A DNA stretch of 64,000 nt, taken from NCBI GenBank assembly GCA_021399445.1, contig JAJTUQ010000001.1, forward strand, positions 6,200,001-6,264,000, in the 5' to 3' direction. The notes beneath the pieces were generated by a model. It had not been told where the DNA came from. It worked only from the letters and a program-made list of their open reading frames with translations, and searched no databases. The stretch comes from Xylogone sp. PMI_703. Lineage: Eukaryota; Ascomycota; Leotiomycetes. Numbering within the stretch: the first letter of the stretch is position 1; each line of letters starts with the position of its first letter. This document shows positions 54,734-64,000 of the stretch, piece after piece. The translations under genes were made by a program, and so were the position numbers.

Positions 54734-55689
54734 AGCATTGGGACGTGGGCGTTTTCCTCTCATTAATCACTAGACTTAATATGCCACGTTTTCCTTTTTC
54801 TTGACGCAATCCCGCTTGGTAACCGTTTGGAGCGTTTTGTTCAGTTTGTCAGTACAGGTGCGGATCGTAATGAGCCATACACTGCATGGCCCTGCGCTAT
54901 AGCAGTGTTGGCATCGCGGCGGCATCAACGAAGGACGTTAGGGAAGATATGACACTAGGACAGAATTCCGTACAATTGTATATTTCTATGTGTTATCATG
55001 GGTCTTTGATTGCTTTGGTGATATGCGTTTTGCTCCACTTGAGATTTGTACACGGGTGCTAGCTAGCACATAGCAGATTGGTAAATCCAAGACTCCTAAA
55101 AACTTAATACAACTAAAAGTATAATATACTGAACTGTTCAGAGATTTTATCACTTGGGATCATGTGGCACTTGTAAGAGACTCTGTGATTTCTGTGGTTG
55201 AGATGAATCCACAAGAGTTGAAACCCAAATTGATGTGCATTCTATTAATTAGATGCCTCCGATTCTGGATGACCCAATTTCTGAATACAACCCAATATTA
55301 GAAATTAAATCACGAAGTTCGATGTTAATATCATGTTGGCACTTCCAATACTCTCACAATTCATCCATTGGACATCTATAAATTAATTTCATCTTATTTT
55401 CTCTACTATTTCTACCATAAACTTGTCAGAACATATATATACCATAAAATGAGCCTTATAGGATCTTTCTTTTCCTATTTCTACGCAAGTCTGGATTTGT
55501 CTACTGTATTCTAACATCTATATATACAGTACGGAAGATGCACGCATGCTATTCCCACCTCCCTCATTCGCTCGCTATAAGAGACCAAAAAAGGAAATAT
55601 GGAAGTTATAAAGGGTGCAGTTTTGCACAGGGGATTCTACATATTTCAAAACACGACTATGAGAGAATTATATGGGAGTGTGAGGGCGT
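54734..55689. other. Intergenic, convergent gene ends
   Basis: About 0.96 kb between ECM33 and PCS60 3' ends, AT-rich from 55060 on. One TACGGA word near 55530. No gene seen. Confidence 0.5.
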
Positions 55690-57303
55690 TTACAACTTCG
55701 CCTTGGGCTTGTCTTGCTTCATCATCGTGTCTGCTACGATACGGCGCTGGATCTTACCCGTAGCTGTCTTGGGCATTACGTCTGTGAAGTAGATCTGTGT
55801 CTCGTTAGAATACGACTGCAATGGTATGGAGATGTCGGTGAGTTATATATATACCTTCTTTGGAATTTTGAACTTTGCGACTTTATCTGCAACCCAGGCT
55901 TTTAGCTCTCCATCACTCAATTTCTGGCCGCTCTTCAGGACGACTGCCACGCCGACTTCTTGTCCGTACATCTCATCTGGAATGGCGAAGCTGACGGCTT
56001 CAGAGATGGCGGGATGGCGGGTAAGGACATTGTCCAGCTCGATGGGACTGATCTTCTCTCCTCCCTTGTTGATTAGTTCCTTGATTCTGCCGGTGATGAA
56101 TACGTATCCATCCTTATCTTTCTTTCCTTGGTCTCCAGTCCTGAAAAATCCGTCCTTGGTGAAGGATGATTTGTTCGCTTCTGGATTGTTAAGATAGCCT
56201 TTCGTGACGTTCTCTCCACGGATGCAAATCTCTGCCTCAGCACCTTGAGAAACCTCATTTCCATCTTGGTCGAGGATCTTTATTTCAACTCCTTGGCCGA
56301 TACCAACGCTGCCTGGTTGGCGCTTTCCTGGTGGAAGTGGGTTGGATGTCATTTGGTGGGCTGCTTCAGTCATAGCATAGGCCTCGAGGACAGGAGCATT
56401 GTAGGTCTCTTCTAACTGATGGAAAATAGTTGGAGGGAGTGGTGAGGAGCAAGATCTGATGAAACGAATCGCTGGCCTAGGGTTGGGTGGTGGATTCTTG
56501 AGAAGAATCTGGTGTATGGTGGGCACAGCTGTGTACCAATTGGCCTTGTGTGTGATGAAATCGTTCCAGAATTCATGCGCAGAGAACTTAAGGGGTACAA
56601 TCACGGAGCCCCCAGAGTGCAAGGGAGCTAGGAAACCGGCCAGAAGTCCATGGACATGAAAGAGGGGCATGACTAGCATGGTTCTATCTGCTGGCGTAAG
56701 TTGGTATGTTTCTTTGATGTTCTTCATCGTCCTGGTGAGATTTCGGTGGGTTAATGGCACTGCTTTTGGTCGGCCAGTTGTGCCGCTGGTATGGAGAACC
56801 AGCGCGATGTCATCTGGCTGCGCCTTTTCAACTCTCTGGTTCTCTTTTCCTGCTAGCTTTCCTTTGTCTTTAACATCTAGGACTACTTCGCGTCGGCGAG
56901 GGTCCCAGTAACACTCGGCGATGGCAGCGCTATATTTCCTAGCAGCACGAACAGCTGGTCCATCTTTCTCGAATGACCCCTTTGGAACTAACGCCAATGC
57001 AGATTTCAAGTCATCGATATAGAATTCGAACTCTTCCTGCTTGTACGCCGAATTGAGAGGAGCGGCGATGGCTCTCTGCCAAGAACTGGCAAGAAATGAG
57101 ACGATGAACTCGTAGGTATTTGGAAGGGCTATTGAGACTGCGGATTGTGGTGTGACACCTAGTTTCGCAAGCTTTTGTTGAAATCTAGATATCTCCTGAG
57201 TAAGATCTCCGTATGATACCACCAGCGGGTTCTTCCCTGGGATAATCACAGCAGTCGCATTAGAGCTTTGGGGAAAGGAGTTCGACAAAGTAGTTGCGGC
57301 CAT
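55690..57303 (-). CDS. PCS60: Peroxisomal acyl-CoA synthetase, Pcs60 (oxalyl-CoA synthetase) type
   Basis: Two exons, 57303-55855 and 55794-55690, intron 60 nt, 517 aa. ANL-superfamily motifs: the AMP-binding P-loop HTSGTTGRPKA (171-181), AYAMTEAAHQMTSNPLPP, GYVFITGRIKELINKGGEKI with the hinge region, and near the C-terminus TATGKIQRRIV with the acyl-transfer Lys497. The C-terminus is KAKL; AKL is a PTS1-type peroxisomal signal. Yeast Pcs60 is peroxisomal and makes oxalyl-CoA in oxalate breakdown; the length and PTS1 fit that subgroup. The last exon carries both Lys497 and the PTS1. If the intron is retained, translation stops three codons later (KKVYI-stop), which would remove both. Confidence 0.92.
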
Positions 57304-57729
57304 TGCTCAATGGCTTCGAGAGTATTGGATTTAAAATAGTGATATTTAGAGTAAGACTATTATAGTCCGTCTATGAAGCACGACTTTTGTTAATAAATAA
57401 AACAAGGAGTAAGATTGTAGAGTTTCAAAATGCGACGCCGACAAAAGTGGTGGTGACGTGCTTCGGTGCTTATCGGCCTTCTAGTAGCACTTAAGGTACC
57501 CGTAGAGGCACCCTGAAGGACCCTTGAGCGACGCGAGCCTTGCAGTAAGTAAGTATCAAATCAGCGTCGCTAGTTGAAATCAAAACCTTACAGCCTCGCC
57601 TCAGGAACCAGGCTGGAGTGTTCGCGAACATGCAGCTCCAGAACACCACACCCTATTATTCAATTCCTCCACAATTACAATACAAAGTGCAGCATATGCC
57701 TCTGTGTAATTGGACCTAAGATCTAGAGG
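57304..57729. other. Divergent intergenic region, PCS60 / SPF45
   Basis: 426 bp, AT-rich near PCS60. No gene seen. Confidence 0.5.
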
Positions 57730-59437
57730 ATGTCGAGTCCTCCGAATAATAATGCTCCTCCTAGGAGCTCTGGTCTATCTTTGTACGCAAACCTTCTAGA
57801 TCCAGACTCCGCAACAACACCATCATCAGTTTCACGAGGGCCTGTTATTTTCAAAGCTGCTGGTACCGAAACTGCAGAGACTGATGCTTCTAATTCCGCA
57901 AAGAAGCCTCCAATAGACGCCGGTAGTTTCTTCTGTCAACTTCTTCTACTTGATTGGAACTGACCTCATATTTGAATAGCTGCATTACGATTTCAACCAA
58001 CAAGACGACCTCAACTATCCTCTCAGAAACCCAAACCTAAATCATTTCCCAAGGCTGTTCCGCCAGATGCTGCGAAGCAAAGTGTTGCTCCTGTCGAAAG
58101 AGCGCAAACAGCTAGCACCGCTAAACCACCTCCAAAGAGCACTTTAGCAGACTGGACCGCATTGGACGATGACGATGTTAATGGGTTTTACGGCACTGAA
58201 AGGAGACAGCGTGGCGGGAGGAAACGGAGAAAGAAGAATAAGGAGGAACGCCCTGTCGTCCAGGATTGGGATGACATATATGACCCAACGCGACCAAATA
58301 TATACGAGGAATATAAGCATAGTGATGAGAGGATTAGAGAGATGAGAGAATGGAAGGATCGATTATATGCTCATAGGATGCGCCGAAAGCCTCCAAGTGA
58401 TGAAGATAGCGATGAAGATGACTATCGTCCTCAAATGAATGGTATGGACCCGATCATGTTATATTTCGAGCGTGCTAATAAAATACAGCTCAATTCGCAC
58501 CACCACCTGAAGATGGTCCACGGCCTGTCCCGCCACCTCCTGCTGATGTAGAAGATGACCAGTATAGCCCAGCTCCTCCACCACCCCCGGTTGATAATCC
58601 TCCACCCCCGCCGGCAACAGCTTCTGAATCTCTCCCAGCTGGTTCGATATCACGTGCACCAGTAAGGTACAACCTACCGCCTGCGCCGAGTGAATTACCC
58701 AAGTCAGAAAGAGAGCTAGAGGAAGCCCTAGCTGCCGAGACCCAAGAAGATGAAGAGGAGGGTGAAGAAGAAAACGGAGATGCATCAAGATCACTGCGAC
58801 CTGGTCAGAAAGGATTTGCAGAACGACTTATGGCCAAGTACGGATGGAGCAAAGGAAAAGGTCTCGGCGCAGACGAATCTGGAATTGTTAATGCTCTCCA
58901 GGTGAAGGTAGAGAAGCGTAAGAAGAAATCTGATGCTGAAGGCGGCGGATTTAGAGACCCTGGTGGACGAGGGAAAATTATTGGTGGGAAAAAGAGTGCC
59001 CCTGAGAGTGACTCAGGGGTCGGCAAGTTTGGCCCTATGTCCGAAGTCATTGTACTAAGGGGAATGGTTGACGGTATGGATCTTAACCAGGAGGTTGAAG
59101 GCTCCGGAGATGGTGGTTTGATGCAAGAAATAGGAGACGAATGTAGTGAAAAGGTTTGTATATCCTGTGGATACCGGAATGGTTTAGCTGATATGATGCA
59201 GTATGGTCGAGTCGAACGAGTTTATATAGACCGGGATGGAAACTCTCCAAAGGTGTTTGTCAAATTCACAAGTCAATTATCTGCTCTTCGGGTACGTATA
59301 TCCTACTATTTCTAGATGAGATTCACCTAACGTGATATCAGGCGGTAAATGCACTCGAGGGACGGATGTTTAATGGTAATACAATTGCAGCTCTGTTTTA
59401 TGATTCGGAAAGATTTGAACAGGGTATTTACAAGTGA
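57730..59437 (+). CDS. Splicing factor SPF45/RBM17-like (G-patch and UHM/RRM)
   Basis: Five exons: 57730-57922, 57980-58441, 58489-59153, 59202-59291 and 59342-59437, 501 aa. The N-terminal third is disordered and basic around RRQRGGRKRRKKNKEER, with a conserved SPF45 block DWDDIYDPTRPNIYEEYKHS. A proline-rich linker (APPPPPVDNPPPPPA) is followed by a G-patch (AERLMAKYGWSKGKGLGADE, SGIVNALQVKVEKRKK) and a C-terminal UHM-type RRM (YGRVERVYIDRDGNSPKVFV, AVNALEGRMFNGNTIAALFY) containing the R-x-F motif (RMF) that binds ULM peptides of SF3b155/U2AF65. It probably acts in 3' splice site recognition. The introns split the RRM. Confidence 0.92.
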
Positions 59438-59732
59438 GATTTATATAGACGAATATAAGCCATTGAGAGGAGTGTGAGGCCACAAATCCCCACATTGTCC
59501 TAAACTCATAAATTTAGACCCTCCTTTTTCCACACTTTTGTTGTCTATAATTATAGGCCCCATGCGTTTGTATGTCAGATTCAATTATGTTGGCGCTCCA
59601 CTCCCGCAGATGTCAACCTTAAGGCGTGTCCATGATTAGGTAGGCATCCGCGGTTATCCGTATGCCCCGCTACTTAGCATGTTGGCGAATCTTCTTTTCA
59701 AGATGTTAAAGTAGAAACCCGCCTCCCTCGCA

Positions 59733-60308
59733 ATGAATACTTTCCGAGGAGTGACCAGAACTTTGCGATTTAATCCTAAACTTGTATCCTATAAAGTACG
59801 AACTATGTCTTCAGAAGCGCCTGCCAAATATGAGTGGTTGGTAATCATCCCTGACCAAAAGGATGCTCGTGAGCGGCGACTAGCAGTTAGACCGTAAGTA
59901 CAACCTCGGGTGTGAACATGTAGAGTGCTTTATGAACAGCACGACCAGACAGCACTTCAAGGACCTTCAGCCAGATCTTGATAGTGGGTTTTATAGGATG
60001 GGAGGTGAGCACGTTCATATATAATAAGGCTCACAGGCAGAGATTCCTAACAAAATTTAGGGGCTTTACTAGAGGAGGTACCCAAGGATGATAACTTGGC
60101 TTTCCAAGGTAGCACCGTAGTTGCTTGGGCAGCAACCAAGGAGGAAGTCCTAGAGCGACTCAAAAATGATGTCTATGCAAAAAATAACGTTTGGGATTTC
60201 AGTAAGGTAAGTAGTTTTACGGAACTAATAGTTTAGATATATTTGTAGCTAAGAGCCGGGTAGATTCAGATATATCCTTTCAAGTGCGCTTTCCGTGATG
60301 CACTTTGA
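59733..60308 (+). CDS. YciI (YCII-related) family protein
   Basis: Four exons: 59733-59893, 59940-60004, 60061-60206 and 60264-60308, 138 aa. Core segments: EWLVIIPDQKDARERRLAVR, P/TTRQHFKDLQPDLDSGFYRM, EEVPKDDNLAFQGSTVVAWA, KEEVLERLKNDVYAKNNVWD and QIYPFKCAFRDAL, matching the fungal YCII-related family (ferredoxin-like fold with a conserved His-Asp pair; the bacterial relative YciI has unknown or dehydrogenase-like roles). The first 25 residues (MNTFRGVTRTLRFN...) are basic and acidic-free, consistent with a mitochondrial presequence; an internal ATG (MSSEAP) would give the short cytosolic form. No specific function inferable. Confidence 0.85.
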
Positions 60309-61041
60309 GATTATATTAAGTCTTATACATGAGATGAGGTTAAAAAATATACCTACATTATTATCACACCGTACCTAGCCAAGATGTTTGCCTAGAAGTT
60401 TGGATATAGATGCAGATAATCATAGCTACTAACTAATAAGGACTTCCTAGTTCCACTGGGATTTAAAGGCAATCTCGTTTGTAGAACTTAAAACCCTCAA
60501 TAATATATTTCATCCGTATAGTATTGGCAAGATTTCCAGATACCTAAAACTACATGAGTATCTGAGTGAGTGCGATAGCTCTCATAGTATTAAAAATGTG
60601 AAGGGTTATCATAGATAGCTTAGTTCATGGCATTATGAGATGTAAGGCAAAGTGAAATACTAAAAGCGCCGATACAACAGTATCCAACACCATGGGGAAC
60701 CACTGTTACCAAAGCTACATCCAGATCCTCTAGTTAACATTAGTGCTTTTAGGTGCAGCTCATGGTTTCGGTTTATTAAGCTGAATGGTACACAATCGCC
60801 TATTTTGTGCGACCTGGTAATGGAATCATGGTGTGTCCCCTATTTTCACGACTCTCTAGCCGGAAAACACGGTATCACGTCACTCTTTCACAGGACCTGG
60901 TCGACTTGATTCATATGCAGAAATCCTTAATAGAGCTTACTTTTCTATCGAAGCTACTATACCAGCCCCATGTTGCACCGTGTAACAGAAGACCTTGGCC
61001 ATGCATGTGATATTGAAGACAAAGAAATCCCGGGAAACCTT
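60309..61041. other. Intergenic, convergent gene ends
   Basis: About 0.73 kb between the YciI gene and ribosomal protein P1 3' ends; AT-rich. No gene seen; the plus ORF 60807-61010 lacks features. Confidence 0.45.
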
Positions 61042-61553
61042 TTAATCGAAGAGACCAAAGCCCATATCCTCGTCCGACTCTTCCTTGGCTATGAACTTGT
61101 TAGTAAATTCGCGCTCTGAAATCTCGCGGATAATTGGATCACTCATACCCTCTTCCTTCTCCTCAGCCTTCTCTTCGGCAGCAGCAGCCTCACCTCCTGC
61201 AGCGGCACCACCAGCTGCTGGTGCGGCAGCAGCACCTCCACCAGATCCTACGTTCAATAAGAGATCCTTAACATCCTTTCCCTCAAGAGCCTAATCCCAC
61301 AGCATCAGTAATTAGTCCGCCCATCAACCCACCACAACTCTCACGTACCTTGGCGAAAAGTGAGGTCCAGATTGGCTCAACATCGGTGACACCGGCGGCC
61401 TTTATTAAGGTTTGAAGCTTCTCAGCCTAGAAGTATGTCAGTCTACAGGATTCCCGTCCGAAGCGAAGATGCGCCAGCTCGTACTGTGATATCAACGCCA
61501 TCATCAGCGAGGATCAGGGCCGCGTAGGAGGATGCGAGTTCGGCGTTCGACAT
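61042..61553 (-). CDS. 60S acidic ribosomal protein P1
   Basis: Four exons: 61553-61485, 61426-61349, 61290-61149 and 61088-61042, 111 aa. N-terminal domain: [60 protein letters not shown] flexible alanine/glycine hinge follows ([20 protein letters not shown]), then the invariant acidic tail [20 protein letters not shown] after splicing. P1 pairs with P2 in the ribosomal stalk that recruits GTPase factors. The last intron (61089-61148, 60 nt, donor GTATGAG, branch TACTAAC, acceptor TAG) is in frame and stop-free; read through, it would insert 20 residues just before the C-terminal peptide. Confidence 0.95.
61089..61148 (-). other. Stop-free 60-nt intron in the P1 gene
   Basis: Begins GTATGAGTG, carries an exact TACTAAC branch site and ends AAGTTCATAG. 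Length is 3n and no stop falls in frame. Splicing restores the family tail [17 protein letters not shown]. Strong case for a real intron. Confidence 0.88.
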
Positions 61554-62001
61554 TTTGAAGGTTCTGTAAAGAGCAATTAGGATCTCAAAGCTGTAAAGGA
61601 CATATCATAATCTGAAAACTAACCGTCGAGTGTGGTGATGTCGGAAGTGGTTCTTTCGAAAGATCAATCTTGACGTCGCGTATTCTAAGAAGTTTCGATG
61701 TTCGAAAGGGCAAGAACCTAATCAGTAGCCAGAATTTTGTGTGTAGTTTCATTGGGCGATCTGGCGAGTGCACGGATCAACAGTTGGCGTTAAAGCTATT
61801 ACAGATATGGTAAGGCATCTGATAAGATGCACACCCCGCCTTGATCGCCTTAAGTGAAGCGGGCGTCATCAACTTCCGAGGAATCCATTGAACCATAACA
61901 AGCGAAGCTTGTTGAACCATAATTTACCTACGGAGAAACGGATTCACCAAGGAAGAAATAGTCTGCTTGGACTACTCGAAGATCAGGGAATCTTTAACGC
62001 C
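61554..62001. other. Divergent intergenic region, P1 / DUF2408
   Basis: 448 bp between divergent starts. Upstream in-frame ATG 61888 for the next gene is not preferred. No other feature. Confidence 0.5.
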
Positions 62002-63597
62002 ATGGCTGATACACCTTCGCTTCCTGCCCCGCTAGATTCACGGGAACAGCAGATCTTGGAACAGCTATCAAGGATACGCGATGAATTAACCCTCCTTAAG
62101 CAGGACAAATCAACTTATGTCAAATCCTCCGACGTTATATCGCTCTATGATAGGGTGGTTGAACAGATAGAAAAGCTTCATGAGGTTCGAGCCGGCAAGC
62201 CGCATGAGGAGAATCGGGGTGAGTTATAGATCATGAAGATTCGTTCCACTCTTCTAATATATCATTTTTGCAGTCGATAGGGTATTAGATAGCTGTTTTC
62301 AACTGCTCTCGCTTTTCTTTATGACAATTGGGAAAAACAATGAGGCGCCGGCTGTATATGCCTTGACATCAACCATAAAGCGCTTACTCGATCACCTTAC
62401 TGAGTCCGACCTATATTCGGCCAAGGATTTAGAACATATCTCCCATACACTTGACAAGCTCAAGAATATTGTGAAGAATGCTGCTTTAGATTCTACTTAC
62501 TCGGAGACGATCATCACTCTTCTGTCTAATCGCTTAGCCTTATGTCAGGCTTCACTGGAAAATCTGCGAGACAAGCTGGAAAAACTAGGACAAGAACTAG
62601 CACCTGTTCGTGAGAAACTGATATCGATATTACGCTCTATATCACTGGCAAATACAAGAAGCAAGGTATGCCATCTTATGGTCATTCGGATATAGCATAC
62701 TAAGATGGTTTTTGTTTAGCTTCCAACGAGCGAAGTTGAGAGATTGCAAGATCAGCTAAAAGAGATTGCTGGAACACGAGTCGATGGAAAATTCATAACT
62801 CCAACTGGCGAAGTGGCACAAGGTAGCGACGACTTTGCAGAGCTCCTGAACCGGTGCCTGGCTTGGTCAGAGATAGTATTAGAGCGGTATTTATCCCCTC
62901 CGATTCCGAGAATTAGTTAGTACAGGACTAATAGTGTAAATATAACAGCAAAGGAGAAATACCGGAAGCCTTCGTTGGCGAATATAGAACACTTATTGAA
63001 ATCAGAAACCAATTGGAAAAGCTGTCTTTAACGCAAGCATGGTCTCTTAGAGAGACTGATTTATATGACTATCAGCGCCAGCTTGACAGAATTGACGAGA
63101 GTCGGGTTGATGGTAATTTCAAAGATGCAGATGGAAACTTTGCCGAGTTATATGTGCAGAGGGTACGTCCAATTCCGTTCGAAGACGGGGACCTAACTAA
63201 TTCAAAAGACACTCCTTTACCTTATACGCCGATGCTATGCGTATATCTATTACTTGATGGTTTCATCTGAGCCTGTATCTGAAGCACTCCTACCTATATA
63301 CAACCAACTTCAGACGCTGAAGAGATGCTTGCTCGAGGTCAAGAATTCAGGAGGTGTCAGTTCATCGCGGGAGCTCTATCCCTATAGTATGAAGGTTAGT
63401 TTAGATGGTGACTGCGTCATATCTAGTGAAGCTAATCCCAGTAATAGCTCAATTCCCTGGATAATATGAGAGTGGATGGTAAGTTCATGGTCGGGGACGA
63501 TATTCCCGATGGACAAGGTAGTGTCAATGAGCTCCTTGCAGAATGTTTCGAGCTTTGTTATGAGCTTCGGGTTGCAGCCGATGAAGGCGAAGAATAG
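62002..63597 (+). CDS. DUF2408 (UPF0662) family protein
   Basis: Six exons: 62002-62218, 62274-62665, 62720-62886, 62949-63162, 63209-63394 and 63448-63597, 441 aa. Predominantly helical, ending MVGDDIPDGQGSVNELLAEC then FELCYELRVAADEGEE, which fits the fungal DUF2408 family. A related internal segment (RVDGKFITPTGEVAQGSDD) suggests two similar halves, each with RVDGxF, D and ELL elements. The start MADTPSLPAPLDSREQQILE is chosen over ATG 61888 because the upstream 38 residues look like leader sequence. Homologues are uncharacterised fungal proteins; function unknown. The acceptor of exon 5 (TTCAAAAG, after CTAACTAAT) is slightly atypical. Confidence 0.82.
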
Positions 63598-64000
63598 ATT
63601 CCTGAGCTGGACTTTGTTGCCCCTGGACAAGGGGTACTGGGTAATCGCTAATAGGCAGGTTGTTTATAACCAACTCTGTATTATAAAACCTTGTTTGATG
63701 GGGTGTTTAAGTTAAATGCCTAGAAGCTTGGGAGCGGCTAGGATTCTAGACGGCAATACCTTACGGAACAAAAATACTGTGTGGGTGTATTAGTGTGGAG
63801 ATTATGGGTATGTCAGCAAGTAATTTATAGTTACTAAATAATGGAATGAATTATTAGCATGCATAATTTTAAGTAACAAGCATAGGTGTTTATTATGGTG
63901 CCGAGGGAGCATAATAAAGATAAGGCTACAATCGCGCTCCTTCTGCCGAAACCAGGTGATTTACGCGAACGCGTTCAACTCTTAAAGCGCGTCCTACCCA
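63598..64000. other. Right-edge spacer
   Basis: AT-rich downstream flank of the DUF2408 gene. It contains the 35-codon open segment described separately. Nothing else seen. Confidence 0.45.
63895..64000 (+). CDS. Possible 5' fragment of a gene running off the window
   Basis: An ATG at 63895 opens a frame of 35 codons that reaches the end of the window without a stop (MVPREHNKDKATIALLLPKP and onward). Composition becomes GC-richer and coding-like after 63930, in contrast with the AT-rich flank before it. No family recognised; it could equally be chance. Confidence 0.25.
   Translation, partial: MVPREHNKDKATIALLLPKPGDLRERVQLLKRVLP

Noticed and set aside
1..64000. tRNA or 5S rRNA genes
   Set aside because: Scanned by eye for GGTTCGANTCC-type B boxes on both strands; only isolated partial matches (for example near 42665) without an A box or acceptor stem. 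A tRNA search program would be decisive.
1..64000. A biosynthetic or defence gene cluster around the SDR at 14.2-15.2 kb
   Set aside because: Neighbours are housekeeping genes (LTO1, NAA10) with no synthase, transporter, P450 or cluster regulator nearby.

Overview
This window looks like nuclear DNA of a filamentous ascomycete (Pezizomycotina). Genes are closely spaced on both strands. Most carry short introns (about 48-80 nt) with GTAAGT/GTATGT-type donors, CTAAC/CTAAT-like branch sites and AG acceptors. Recognisable genes include a sepH/Cdc7-type septation kinase, mannosyltransferase Van1, Ecm33, the fungal complex I 21.3 kDa subunit and a DUF2408 protein. A Leotiomycetes-like origin is my guess from overall protein resemblance and is not proven. 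I see no tRNA, rRNA, CRISPR array or intact transposon. Exon boundaries were read by eye from splice signals and frame continuity; every spliced model adds up to a whole number of codons.

Layout. 1-14 kb: a very large acidic low-complexity protein with a 15-bp tandem repeat (1315-6075, +); a small 'calcofluor white hypersensitive'-like protein (-); a dysferlin-domain (mug65/Spo73-like) protein (+); a mitochondrial PPR protein (+); LTO1 (-). 14-24 kb: a short-chain dehydrogenase (-), NAA10 (+), a DUF1761-like protein (-), a Pmu1-like histidine phosphatase (+), GUF1 (-) and MAD2 (+). 24-34 kb: complex I 21.3 kDa subunit (-), DOT5 peroxiredoxin (-), UPS2-like PRELI protein (+), a small unknown (-), a YFH7/uridine-kinase-like P-loop kinase (+), FOL3 (-) and an unknown 435-aa protein (+). 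34-50 kb: sepH (+, 12 exons), an ADCK1/MCP2-type ABC1 kinase (-), a 95-aa membrane-anchored unknown (+), a YIA6-like NAD carrier (-), QCR7 (+), VAN1 (-) and the MAG1 glycosylase (+). 50-64 kb: a 3.4-kb gap that probably holds the ECM33 upstream region, ECM33 (+), PCS60 acyl-CoA synthetase (-), SPF45/RBM17 (+), a YciI-like protein (+), ribosomal protein P1 (-), a DUF2408 protein (+) and a possible truncated ORF at the right edge.

The genes do not form one pathway. About ten are mitochondrial (PPR protein, GUF1, 21.3 kDa subunit, UPS2, MCP2, NAD carrier, QCR7 and probably others), which I treat as housekeeping clustering. The most interesting signal is several introns whose length is a multiple of three and which lack in-frame stops (in MAD2, the NAD carrier, ribosomal P1 and the 435-aa unknown). 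Naive ORF calling reads through them and adds false residues; alternatively they could be optionally retained.
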